A DNA stretch of 64,000 bases, taken from contig JBLHSG010000002.1 of NCBI GenBank assembly GCA_047626725.1, forward strand, positions 1 through 64,000, given 5' to 3'. Under the pieces are notes generated by a model, which searched no databases, was not told the origin of the DNA, and saw only the letters and a list, made by a program, of their open reading frames with translations. Both the position numbers and the translations under genes were made by a program. Origin of the DNA: Ascidiaceihabitans sp034111945. GTDB lineage: Bacteria; Pseudomonadota; Alphaproteobacteria; Rhodobacterales; Rhodobacteraceae. Each line of letters opens with the position of its first letter. Position 1 is the first letter of the stretch. This document shows, in pieces, positions 9,208 through 17,327 of the stretch.

Positions 9208-9407
9208 TTGATGTTTCCTCGCATTTGGTGATGGAACGTGCCCAGCGCCAGTATTTTGCGATCCTTAAACAACAACGCCTCAAGCCCCGTTTGTGATGTC
9301 GCTGGCGTCAGCGCCTGATGCTGTACGTGAAAAATCGGCACATCGGGGACGTGGTTCCATCCCGGCAGTATAGGTTTTGGCGTTTGATCCGGCATTTGGG
9401 GCCCCAT
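9204..9407 (-). CDS. Possible small protein coupled to the PanE-like gene
   Basis: A 67-codon frame lies in the otherwise empty gap between the isomerase and PanE-like genes. Its stop overlaps the downstream ATG as ATGA, the usual arrangement for translational coupling. The product is soluble, with no motif I recognise; starts are possible at 9407 or 9395 and neither has a convincing ribosome site. It could be chance, since third-position GC is only moderate. Confidence 0.35.
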   Translation of the reverse strand: MGPQMPDQTPKPILPGWNHVPDVPIFHVQHQALTPATSQTGLEALLFKDRKILALGTFHHQMRGNIK

Positions 9408-9490
9408 TCATCTGCGCACAACGATGGCGAACCAGCGCGCACCTGACAAGAGGACATAACAAATGGGAACGCCATACTTGGCAAACGGCC

Positions 9491-10105
9491 TTAGCTAAAC
9501 GGCTGGACCAGCGCGCGTTCAACCATCTCTAGCCGGTCCTGACCATAGAACATATCGCCCTGCACAAAATAGGTCGGAGAGCCGAATACATCGCGCGCAA
9601 TCGCCTCGGTTGTGTTGGCGCTATACTGGCGTTGCACATCGTCAGACAGCGCGGCCTTTAGCAATGTGTCAGCGTCCAAACCCTGTGTCGCGGCGATGTC
9701 ATGCAACGTTTTATGATCGGCAATATCGCTGTCCAGATGCCAATGGGATTGCAGAATATTGAACGACAATTCATCCACATCAAGGCCAGCATTTTGCGCG
9801 GCAATAATCAAACCGCCCGCAATATTCAGCGGATTATCATGAAACGTCGGGCGCCCAGCCATAATCGGCAGATCCCGCCATTCACCCCAACGCGCGATTT
9901 CGCGACCAAAGAAATACGCGGTGTGCGCGCCGGATCTGTCCCCTGAATGATGCGGGTTAGCGCCGTTCACCACCGGCCAGAAATCCATTGGACGATGGTG
10001 AATTTTATATCCATGTGCATCTGCAATTTCAGACAGCTTGCGCGCGCCCAGATAGGCAAATGCAGAGTGGGCCGAGTAGAAATATTCGATGACCTTGGTC
10101 GTCAT
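9491..10105 (-). CDS. 2-hydroxychromene-2-carboxylate isomerase / DsbA-family protein
   Basis: The 204-residue thioredoxin-like protein is of the kappa-GST type. The N-terminal YSAHSAFAYLG block is the characteristic active-site region, with Ser11 or Ser14 in place of the DsbA cysteines. The later VFGSPTYFVQGDMFYGQDRL block is the conserved cis-Pro (GSP) and C-terminal signature. Family members isomerise hydroxychromene carboxylates in aromatic degradation or act as glutathione-dependent enzymes; no aromatic pathway is visible here. ATG 10105 is preferred to an in-frame GTG at 10111 because the GGGTAAG motif is better spaced from it. The gap to argF is only 2 bases, so it is likely read from the arg transcript. 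Confidence 0.85.
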   Translation of the reverse strand: MTTKVIEYFYSAHSAFAYLGARKLSEIADAHGYKIHHRPMDFWPVVNGANPHHSGDRSGAHTAYFFGREIARWGEWRDLPIMAGRPTFHDNPLNIAGGLIIAAQNAGLDVDELSFNILQSHWHLDSDIADHKTLHDIAATQGLDADTLLKAALSDDVQRQYSANTTEAIARDVFGSPTYFVQGDMFYGQDRLEMVERALVQPFS

Positions 10106-10107
10106 AT

Positions 10108-11034
10108 TCACTTACCCAAACAGTGACGCATGATCGCCTTTTGCGCGTGCAGACGGTTTTCCGCCTCGTCAAAAATCACCGACGCAGGGCCATCCATGAC
10201 AGAACTTGTCACCTCTTCTTCGCGGTGCGCAGGCAGGCAGTGCATGAACAAAGCATCCGGTTTTGCATGCGCCATCAACGCGTCATTCACCTGATAGGGG
10301 CGCAATTGATTGTGGCGCCGTTCCTTGGTGGATTGGCTGTCATGCATCGACACCCACGTGTCCGCGACCACCAGATCAGCGCCCTGAACGGCCTTTTCTG
10401 CGTCGCGTTCGATCTGGATTGTGCAACCAGCACGACGCGCCAATCCGACAAATTCATCCTCTGGATCAAGTTGCGCGGGGCCAGTAAATGTCAGGTCGAA
10501 CTGGAATTGTGCCGCCGCATGCAGGAACGATGCGCAGACGTTATTGCCGTCACCACACCAGACGACTTTCTTGCCTTTGATCGGTCCGCGATGTTCCTCA
10601 AAGGTCATCACGTCCGCCATGATCTGGCAGGGGTGCGTGCGATCCGTCAGCCCGTTGATCACCGGCACATCGGCGTATTCGGCCATTTCCAACAGCACAG
10701 ATTCATCAAATGTCCGGATCATGATCAGATCAACGTAGCGCGACAAAACCCGCGCCGTGTCAGCGATGGTTTCGCCGTGACCCAGTTGCATGTCAGCCCC
10801 CGACAGCACCATTGATTGCCCGCCCAACTGGCGCACTCCAACATCAAAACTAACGCGTGTGCGTGTCGATGGTTTTTCAAAGATCAGCGCAACCATGTGC
10901 CCATCTAGCGGGCGGTCGTCATCAAGGGCTGCGCGCGGGCGACCAGCGCGGGCTGTTTTCATCGCGCGGGCTTGATCCAGAATGCTGGTCAGGGCGGCGG
11001 GGTCGGTTTTGTGGATGTCTAAAAAGTGGTTCAT
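10108..11034 (-). CDS. argF: Ornithine carbamoyltransferase
   Basis: The 308-residue product begins MNHFLDIHKTDP, the standard alphaproteobacterial start. It carries the carbamoyl-phosphate motif STRTR (56-60), the HPCQ motif and the ornithine-binding MHCLPAHREEEV. It converts ornithine and carbamoyl phosphate to citrulline in arginine synthesis. Nine further codons upstream of ATG 11034 are open but start in non-homologous sequence. It follows argD by 39 bases on the same strand, giving an argD-argF operon. Confidence 0.97.
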   Translation of the reverse strand: MNHFLDIHKTDPAALTSILDQARAMKTARAGRPRAALDDDRPLDGHMVALIFEKPSTRTRVSFDVGVRQLGGQSMVLSGADMQLGHGETIADTARVLSRYVDLIMIRTFDESVLLEMAEYADVPVINGLTDRTHPCQIMADVMTFEEHRGPIKGKKVVWCGDGNNVCASFLHAAAQFQFDLTFTGPAQLDPEDEFVGLARRAGCTIQIERDAEKAVQGADLVVADTWVSMHDSQSTKERRHNQLRPYQVNDALMAHAKPDALFMHCLPAHREEEVTSSVMDGPASVIFDEAENRLHAQKAIMRHCLGK

Positions 11035-11073
11035 AAGGGTATCTCTGAATGGGGTGGCCAAAAGGCGTAAATG

Positions 11074-12249
11074 TCAGGTGGCCGCGACGGCTGTGGCGGC
11101 GGCATCAAGGCGAAAGACGGCCTCGTTAATTTCATCATCTGTGATGGTCAGCGGTGGCAGCAACCGGATCACGTTGTCGGCCGCGGGCACGGTGATAACT
11201 TCGGCCGCGTAACCTGCGTTGACGATATCCATGTTGGTGGCTTTGCATTTCAGGCCCAACATCAGGCCCGATCCGCGCACGCTTTCGAACACATCAGGGT
11301 GGGCGGCGATCAATCCTTCAAGGCGTTGACGCATCAGGCCGGCTTTGCGGTTCACCTCGCCCAAGAATTCAGGCGTGTTGATCGTGTCCATAACCGCGCA
11401 ACCAACCGCGCAGCCCAAAGGATTGCCGCCATAGGTCGACCCGTGGGTGCCTGCGGTCATGCCCGACGCCGCGTCTTCGGTTGCCAGCACCGCGCCCAGT
11501 GGAAAACCACCGCCGATGCCCTTGGCGACCATCATAATGTCAGGTTCAATCCCGGCCCATTCGTGCGCGAACAGCTTGCCGGTACGGCCAACACCGCATT
11601 GGACCTCGTCCAGAACCAGCAGGATGTTGTGTTCATCACACAGATCGCGCAGCCCTTTTAGGCATTGATCTGGCAGCACGCGAATACCGCCTTCGCCTTG
11701 GACCGGTTCGACCAAAATCGCGGCTGTGTTTTCGGTGATTGCAGCGGTTAGGGCATCGTGATCGCCAAATGTCAGATGTGTAAATCCGGCCAGCAGCGGG
11801 CCAAAGCCCTTGGTCATCTTTTCAGACCCAGCCGCCGCGATGCCTGCCGCAGACCGCCCATGAAACGAGCCGTCAAACGTGATGATATCGACCTTTTCAG
11901 GCTGGTCTTTGTCGTACCAATATTTGCGCACCATTTTCACCGCCAGCTCGCACGCCTCGGTGCCGGAGTTGGTGAAAAACACCGTGTCGGCAAAGGTCGC
12001 ATCAACCAGTTTGTCAGCCAGCATTTTTTGCTGTGGGATGTGATACAGGTTCGATGTGTGCCACAGCGTTTGCGCCTGATCGGTAATCGCCTGCACCAAC
12101 GCGGGATGCGCGTGGCCCAGTGAATTCACCGCAATCCCTGCACCAATATCCAGAAAACGTCGCCCGTCTTCTTCGATTAACCAAGTGCCTTGGCCTTTGA
12201 CAAACGTCAGCGGCGCGCGGGAATAGGTCGGCAAAACGGAAGAGATCAT
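11074..12249 (-). CDS. argD: Acetylornithine aminotransferase
   Basis: The 391-residue class III aminotransferase has the PLP lysine at Lys243 in VAKGIGGGFP, the LDEVQCGVGRTG block (213-224), the NSGTEA motif (94-99) and the SFHGRS segment. The enzyme makes N-acetylornithine from N-acetylglutamate semialdehyde and may also act on succinyl-diaminopimelate, as in many bacteria. Length and close linkage to argF support the arginine assignment. It is the first gene of the minus-strand arg run; its promoter must lie in the shared region upstream, divergent from the EamA exporter. Confidence 0.95.
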   Translation of the reverse strand: MISSVLPTYSRAPLTFVKGQGTWLIEEDGRRFLDIGAGIAVNSLGHAHPALVQAITDQAQTLWHTSNLYHIPQQKMLADKLVDATFADTVFFTNSGTEACELAVKMVRKYWYDKDQPEKVDIITFDGSFHGRSAAGIAAAGSEKMTKGFGPLLAGFTHLTFGDHDALTAAITENTAAILVEPVQGEGGIRVLPDQCLKGLRDLCDEHNILLVLDEVQCGVGRTGKLFAHEWAGIEPDIMMVAKGIGGGFPLGAVLATEDAASGMTAGTHGSTYGGNPLGCAVGCAVMDTINTPEFLGEVNRKAGLMRQRLEGLIAAHPDVFESVRGSGLMLGLKCKATNMDIVNAGYAAEVITVPAADNVIRLLPPLTITDDEINEAVFRLDAAATAVAAT

Positions 12250-12543
12250 TGGATCGTCCTTTAGAAATTATGGCCGCGAGAATATGAAGCACGATGTGTG
12301 CAACAGGGGCGCGAGCAGGTCAACAGTTTGGAAATTCGGGGTGCACCGGATGATGCGCGTTCAAAACGAGGGACTTAGGCCGGAATACGGCGTCGTCGGA
12401 TCGAAGATATGATGCGTGTTTTGAACATAGTGTATGCGTAGCGCAGGGGTTTTGATTTGACCAGATAAAAATCTGAACGCTGTTTTTTAGCGACCTGATG
12501 AATGCGTCTTGCATCGCAGCAGACATGGGCAGATAGCTGGATC
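12250..12543. other. Divergent promoter region between argD and the EamA gene
   Basis: About 290 non-coding bases lie between two divergent genes. There is a small hairpin CAGAT-aaaa-ATCTG near 12463-12476 followed shortly by a T6 run, but the stem is too short for a confident terminator. No operator, tRNA or further gene is evident. Confidence 0.4.
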
Positions 12544-13431
12544 ATGTTTGAACCGCGCCCCCAAAACCCGGCATTGGCTGCCTTGTTTATCACAATTGCA
12601 GGCGCGTTCATTGCGATGACAACGCTGTTCGCCAAGGCCTTGGGCAGTGACCAATTTGGCGACGCGATGCACCCGCTGCAAATCAGCCAAGGGCGGTTTG
12701 TATTTGCGTTTATCGCGCTTAGTCTGGCGGCAATGGTGTTGCGCCCGAAGTTCAATAAAATCCACTGGGGGCTGCATGTTGTGCGCACCAGTTCCGGCTG
12801 GTTGGGCGTTAGCCTGATGTTTGCGGCCGTTGCGTTTATCCCGTTGGCGGATGCGACGGCGATCACATTTGTGAACCCGGTTTTTGCGATGATGTTGGCG
12901 ATTCCGCTGCTGGGCGAACGGGTTGGACCGATCCGCTGGCTGGCGGCGGGTGTGGCGATTATCGGGGCGATGATCTTGTTACGCCCCACGCCTGCCACGT
13001 TCCAACCTGCCGCGTTGCTGGCCGTTGGGGCGGCTTTGGCGTTTGGGTTCGAGGTGATTTTCATCAAAAAGCTCGCCAATCGCGAAAGCCCGTTTCAGTT
13101 GTTGATCATCAACAATCTGGTCGGGATGGGGATTGCGACGCTGGCTGTGATCCCGTTCTGGCAGATGCCAACGATGGAACAATGGGGGCTTTTGGCGGCC
13201 CTTGGGGTGGCGATGGCCTGTGCGCAGACGTGTTTTGTGAACGGAATGGCGCGGGCCGACGCCAGTTTTGTGGCGCCTTTTAGTTACGCCACGCTGATCT
13301 TTGCCGCGTTGTATGACGTATTGTTTTATAAGGTAATTCCCGATTTGATCACCTGTATCGGGGCTGCAATTATCATCGGTGGCGCGGTGCTGCTGGCGGT
13401 CCGCGAGGCGCGTCATGCAAGGGTTCGATAA
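12544..13431 (+). CDS. EamA/DMT-family membrane transporter
   Basis: The 295-residue protein has ten predicted hydrophobic segments in two homologous EamA halves. The first half contains the conserved FVNPVFAMMLA-type segment and GERVGPIRWL; the second half repeats the pattern with FVAPFSYATLIFAALYD. Members of the drug/metabolite exporter family move amino acids, metabolites or drugs out of the cell; the substrate here is unknown. ATG 12544 (MFEPRPQNPAL) resembles other roseobacter starts; ATG 12502 is in frame and possible. A terminator-like hairpin follows the stop but also lies inside the presumed gcrA leader. Confidence 0.85.
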   Translation: MFEPRPQNPALAALFITIAGAFIAMTTLFAKALGSDQFGDAMHPLQISQGRFVFAFIALSLAAMVLRPKFNKIHWGLHVVRTSSGWLGVSLMFAAVAFIPLADATAITFVNPVFAMMLAIPLLGERVGPIRWLAAGVAIIGAMILLRPTPATFQPAALLAVGAALAFGFEVIFIKKLANRESPFQLLIINNLVGMGIATLAVIPFWQMPTMEQWGLLAALGVAMACAQTCFVNGMARADASFVAPFSYATLIFAALYDVLFYKVIPDLITCIGAAIIIGGAVLLAVREARHARVR

Positions 13432-13450
13432 CCGCAATGACGTATCGCGC

Positions 13451-13478
13451 TTGTCACTGGCGTCAGAACCATTAGAAT
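13451..13478 (+). promoter_or_regulatory. Candidate promoter of gcrA
   Basis: TTGTCA (13451-13456) and TAGAAT (13473-13478) are separated by 16 bases. This sigma-70-like pair lies 65 bases ahead of the gcrA start and upstream of the hairpin at 13500. There is no space for a promoter between that hairpin and the gcrA ATG, which supports placing the promoter here. Confidence 0.45.
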
Positions 13479-13499
13479 AGAAGGCTGAATTACACCACA

Positions 13500-13528
13500 A
13501 AGCGGCCCCATTGACGGGTCGCTTTTTA
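13500..13528 (+). terminator. Terminator-like hairpin ahead of gcrA
   Basis: AAGCGGCCC (13500-13508) pairs with GGGTCGCTT (13516-13524) with one mismatch around a 7-base loop and runs into TTT (five Ts in all with the stem). It can end the EamA transcript, but it sits only 15 bases before the gcrA ATG, so it probably also lies in the gcrA leader, where it could act as an attenuator. Confidence 0.65.
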
Positions 13529-13542
13529 GCTAGGGAAACCTC

Positions 13543-14109
13543 ATGTCCTGGACTGACGACCGCGTTGAAGTGCTCAAAAAGATGTGGGGCGAGGGCCAAT
13601 CGGCCAGCCAGATCGCAAAAGAACTCGGCGGCGTAACCCGCAATGCCGTCATCGGTAAAGTACACCGTTTGGGTCTGTCCAATCGGGCAGGCAGCGCAGG
13701 GGCCGCCAAGGCCGAAGCCAAACCAAAAGCCGCGCCAAAGGCAGAGGCCAAGCCAAAGCCGATCATGCGCACCGAACCGGCAGTCAAACCTGTCGATCCG
13801 AATGCGCCCAAGCCGAACTTGCCAGCGCGCAAGCAGATCATTCCGGCAGGCCAACCTTTGCCGCCGCAGCCATCTGCAAACGAGATCAGCCCCGAAGCAT
13901 TGGCCAAGGTCAACGAGATCGAGAAAAAGGCCAAGCGCCTGACCTTGATGGAATTGACCGAGCGGACCTGCAAATGGCCTGTTGGTGATCCGGCGACAGA
14001 AGATTTCTGGTTCTGTGGTTTGACCGTGCAGCAAGGCAAACCCTATTGCGAGGCGCATGTTGGCGTCGCGTTCCAACCGATGAGCGCACGACGCGACCGT
14101 CGCCGTTAG
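13543..14109 (+). CDS. gcrA: Cell-cycle regulator GcrA
   Basis: The product has 188 residues. The N-terminal 45 residues begin MSWTDDRVEVLKKMW and contain the GcrA helix-turn-helix with the NAVIGKVHRLGL recognition region. A long Ala/Lys/Pro-rich linker follows (about residues 48-105), then the C-terminal domain with TERTCKWPVGDP and FCGL, which in Caulobacter contacts sigma-70. GcrA acts with sigma-70 at promoters carrying GANTC sites methylated by CcrM to drive S-phase genes. It is a single-gene unit: a terminator-like hairpin precedes it and a good terminator follows. Confidence 0.96.
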   Translation: MSWTDDRVEVLKKMWGEGQSASQIAKELGGVTRNAVIGKVHRLGLSNRAGSAGAAKAEAKPKAAPKAEAKPKPIMRTEPAVKPVDPNAPKPNLPARKQIIPAGQPLPPQPSANEISPEALAKVNEIEKKAKRLTLMELTERTCKWPVGDPATEDFWFCGLTVQQGKPYCEAHVGVAFQPMSARRDRRR

Positions 14110-14157
14110 AACCGGTGGTGTGCGACACGCACATCTTACACAGCACATATAAATTGC

Positions 14158-14180
14158 AAGGCGCGCTTCGGTGCGCCTTT
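14158..14180 (+). terminator. Terminator of gcrA
   Basis: AAGGCGCGC (14158-14166) pairs with GTGCGCCTT (14171-14179) around a TTCG tetraloop; a short T stretch follows. It lies 48 bases after the gcrA stop. Confidence 0.65.
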
Positions 14181-14329
14181 ATCATTTTCAACCGATCAGT
14201 TTGTCGCCTAATTGGTATGGTGCGGGTGCCGCGCGCCCCTGCCAGTTGAAACATATCCCACACAAGTGTCACTTGAACTTGCCCCACCTCGCGTGGCACG
14301 CCTGATTTGACCAAACCGGAGCCACGCCA

Positions 14330-15946
14330 ATGACCACCACAATCCGCACCGCAGATGCCCTAGCCCGCCGCCTATATGCCGCAGGATGCCGTGTTGCATT
14401 CGGAATGCCGGGTGGTGAGGTTCTGACCCTGATCGATGCGTTGGAACTGGCAGGCATTCAATTCGTTCTGGCAAAACACGAAAACGCCGCCGCCTTCATG
14501 GCCGAAGGCGCATGGCATCGCACAGGCGCACCGGGACTGTTGATCGCAACCGTCGGACCGGGTGCGCTAAATGGCGTCAACGCAGTTGCGAATGCATTAC
14601 AAGACCGCGTCCCGCTGATCGTTTTGGCCGGTGCCGTAGACGATGACGAGGCGCAGACCTACACCCATCAGGTCCTTGATCAACGTGCCGTTTTTGCCCC
14701 GATCACCAAAGCCACATTTACCCTGAATGCCGGTGCCGCCCACATCATCGCGGACAAGGCCGTCGCAATCGCAACCGAAGGACACCCTGGCCCCGTGTTC
14801 ATCGACGTTCCAATTTCAGTCGCCTTGCAGCAGGTCACATCCGACAGTCCGGCACCACGGGCGCTCGCATCAAAAATGGTTCCTGCCGCTGATGTTCTGG
14901 CCCAAGGAGCCACGTGGCTAAGCGCTGCAAAACGTCCTGTTATGATTGCTGGCGTTGATGCGATGAATGAAACTGCCGCACCTGAAATCACCGCGTTGGC
15001 AGAGGCATTCAACATCCCGTTGATCACCAGCTACAAGGCCAAAGGTCTGATGCCCGAGGATCACCCGCTGGCGCTTGGCGGTGCGGGCCTGTCACCCTTG
15101 GCAGATACGCATTTGTTGCCGCTGGTCCGTTCTGCTGACCTGATCATTTGTGCGGGCTACGACCCGATCGAAATGCGCCCCGGGTGGCGCGATATTTGGG
15201 ATCCGCGCCGCGTCAATGTGATCGACATCGCGGCAGAACCAAACCACCACTATATGCATCAAGGGACGTTGAACATTATCGGATCGACCCCTGCAACGAT
15301 CGCCGCCATTCACGGTGCTGCGACGCCAAATACCACGTGGGAAGCCGGTGAAATTAGCGCGACCAAAGCCACCCTTGCCCGTGCGTTTCCTGCGGATGAT
15401 ACGTGGGGGCCAGCCGCGGTCATCGATGTCTGCCGCACGACCCTGCCGCGTGATACATTGGCCACCGCCGACAGTGGTGCGCACCGTATTTTGCTAAGCC
15501 AGATGTGGGAGTGTTACGAGCCGCGCGGCCTGATGCAATCCAGTGCGCTGTGCACAATGGGCTGCGCCATTCCGCTGGCAATGGGCGCGCAATTCATTGA
15601 ACCGGATCGCACCATCGTCAGTTTTTCTGGCGACGCTGGTTTCTTGATGGTTGCGGGTGAACTGGCCACAGCCAAGGAACTAAACCTGCCCACAATTTTT
15701 GTCGTTTTTGTGGACGCATCGCTGGCATTGATCGAACTGAAACAACGCCAACGTCAACTCCCACAGCGCGGTGTTGAATTTGCCGAACACGATTTTTGCG
15801 CCATCGGCCGTGCCTTTGGTGGGGCGGGACACACCGTGCGCAATCGCGCCGAACTGCACGCCGCCCTTGTCGCCGCGCAGGGCTGCGATACGTTCACTGT
15901 GATCGCCGCAATCATCGACAAGGGAGCCTACGATGGCCGCATCTGA
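14330..15946 (+). CDS. Thiamine pyrophosphate enzyme, acetolactate synthase-like
   Basis: The 538-residue protein has the three-domain TPP enzyme layout. The catalytic Glu51 is in AKHENAAAF, followed by GPGALNGVNAVANA. The cofactor metal motif near residues 432-461 reads GDAG...VDAS, with Asp where acetolactate synthase has Asn. The following IELKQRQRQ stretch also departs from true IlvB, so this is a paralog acting on another 2-keto acid or related substrate, not the branched-chain enzyme. GGAG precedes the ATG. The stop overlaps the start of a CaiB-type CoA-transferase gene by 14 bases, so the two are translated together. Such a pairing recalls oxalyl-CoA decarboxylase with formyl-CoA transferase, but I see no proof of that substrate. 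Confidence 0.8.
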   Translation: MTTTIRTADALARRLYAAGCRVAFGMPGGEVLTLIDALELAGIQFVLAKHENAAAFMAEGAWHRTGAPGLLIATVGPGALNGVNAVANALQDRVPLIVLAGAVDDDEAQTYTHQVLDQRAVFAPITKATFTLNAGAAHIIADKAVAIATEGHPGPVFIDVPISVALQQVTSDSPAPRALASKMVPAADVLAQGATWLSAAKRPVMIAGVDAMNETAAPEITALAEAFNIPLITSYKAKGLMPEDHPLALGGAGLSPLADTHLLPLVRSADLIICAGYDPIEMRPGWRDIWDPRRVNVIDIAAEPNHHYMHQGTLNIIGSTPATIAAIHGAATPNTTWEAGEISATKATLARAFPADDTWGPAAVIDVCRTTLPRDTLATADSGAHRILLSQMWECYEPRGLMQSSALCTMGCAIPLAMGAQFIEPDRTIVSFSGDAGFLMVAGELATAKELNLPTIFVVFVDASLALIELKQRQRQLPQRGVEFAEHDFCAIGRAFGGAGHTVRNRAELHAALVAAQGCDTFTVIAAIIDKGAYDGRI

Positions 15947-17144
15947 CACGCCAACTGCCCTCGGTGATTTGTTCGTTCTGGACCTAAGCCGCATTCTGGC
16001 AGGCCCGACAGCCACCCAGCTTTTGGGCGATTTTGGCGCGACGATCATCAAAGTTGAAAACCCGAAATCCGGCGGTGATGACACCCGTGGATGGGGCCCG
16101 AATTTCGCGCGCAACAGCGATGGAACTGCGTCAGACCTGAGCGCCTATTTCATGGCCGCCAACCGCAACAAACAATCCATCGCCGTCGACATTTCCACGC
16201 CCGAAGGACAAGACATCGTTCTACAATTGGCCGCGCGTGCTGATATCATCATCGAAAACTACAAACCCGACGGCCTAGTAAAATACGGGCTAGATCACGC
16301 AACGATGCTGAAAAAACACCCCGGCGTTGTTTACTGTTCCATCTCGGGCTTTGGGCAATTCGGGCCAAACCGCGACCAGCCCGGCTATGATTTGATGGCC
16401 CAAGGATACGGCGGCGTCATGTCGCTAACCGGCGATCCGGATGGCCCACCGACCAAGGTTGGCGTTGGAATTGCCGACGTGATGTGCGGCATGTACGCGA
16501 CCATCGGCATTTTGGCCGCCTTGCGCCACCGCGACAAAACCGGCGAAGGACAACACATTGATCTGTCATTGGTCGATGCGCAAATGGCCTGGCTGATCAA
16601 CGAGGGCACCAATTTCCTGACCTCGGGTGAAGCCCCGAAACGACGCGGCAATGCGCACCCAAACATCGTGCCCTATGATGCGTTCGAAACCTCGGATGGG
16701 CATGTTTTGGTCGCCGTCGGCAATGATCCGCAGTTCATCCGGTTTTGCGACGTCATCGGGCGGTCCGATCTCGGCGCTGATGCACGGTTTCAAAACAACA
16801 CCTCGCGGATCGAACATCGCGACGCATTGATCCCGCAAATTCGCGACACATTACGTGGCTTTACCAAGGCCGACATTCTGGCAAAACTACAAAGCGTCAA
16901 GGTGCCCGTCGGCCCGATCCAAACGGTTCCCGAGGCGCTGAATTCAGATCAGGCCCAAGCGCGCGGCACCGTTATCAGCGTTCCGACAGCAGGGGTTCAA
17001 GACGGCGCTGTGCAGCTTTTGGCGAATCCGCTCAAGCTGTCGCGCACCCCTGTGCAATACAAAAGCGCGCCGCCGCGTTTTGGTCAGGACACCGACGCCG
17101 TGCTTGAAACACTGCGCACGTCACCTGTGACAAAAGACAGCTAA
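15933..17144 (+). CDS. CaiB/BaiF family CoA-transferase (class III)
   Basis: The 403-residue protein has the family hallmarks: an N-terminal VLDLSRILAGPTATQLLGD, the FNPNRDQPGYD-like block (FGPNRDQPGYD), and GIADVMCGMYA, whose Asp corresponds to the catalytic Asp of formyl-CoA transferase. The C-terminal PVGPIQTVPEAL and PRFGQDTDAVL blocks are also typical. Class III transferases move CoA between carboxylic acids. The start (GGGAG 10 bases upstream) lies inside the 3' end of the TPP enzyme gene, which implies coupled synthesis and a joint pathway that makes or uses an acyl-CoA. The specific acid cannot be told from sequence alone. Confidence 0.87.
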   Translation: MAASDTPTALGDLFVLDLSRILAGPTATQLLGDFGATIIKVENPKSGGDDTRGWGPNFARNSDGTASDLSAYFMAANRNKQSIAVDISTPEGQDIVLQLAARADIIIENYKPDGLVKYGLDHATMLKKHPGVVYCSISGFGQFGPNRDQPGYDLMAQGYGGVMSLTGDPDGPPTKVGVGIADVMCGMYATIGILAALRHRDKTGEGQHIDLSLVDAQMAWLINEGTNFLTSGEAPKRRGNAHPNIVPYDAFETSDGHVLVAVGNDPQFIRFCDVIGRSDLGADARFQNNTSRIEHRDALIPQIRDTLRGFTKADILAKLQSVKVPVGPIQTVPEALNSDQAQARGTVISVPTAGVQDGAVQLLANPLKLSRTPVQYKSAPPRFGQDTDAVLETLRTSPVTKDS

Positions 17145-17327
17145 TTTTCCCTGCAAAACACCCCGCAACCGGCTGATTTCCGCCAATTGTTTCGGGATTG
17201 ACGGCTTTTGCTCACGAAACCGGTGGGCCTTTTCACGGTTGCGTGTGAAGACCCTGTAGACCGTGTTTTGAAGCCTCACATCGGATAAACCAGTGACAAT
17301 CAAACCAATTCTTAAGAGGTGCCCCCG

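Noticed and set aside
12375..13079. 234-codon minus-strand frame opposite the EamA gene
   Set aside because: Antisense shadow rich in Ala/Asn/Ile, with no ribosome site or family resemblance.
12979..14148. 389-codon minus-strand frame opposite eamA and gcrA
   Set aside because: It covers the well-supported gcrA gene antisense, has low-complexity repetitive composition and no motif; it is a product of GC-rich codon structure.
14181..14329. Possible tRNA or small RNA in the gap after gcrA
   Set aside because: No cloverleaf pattern or second terminator could be found.
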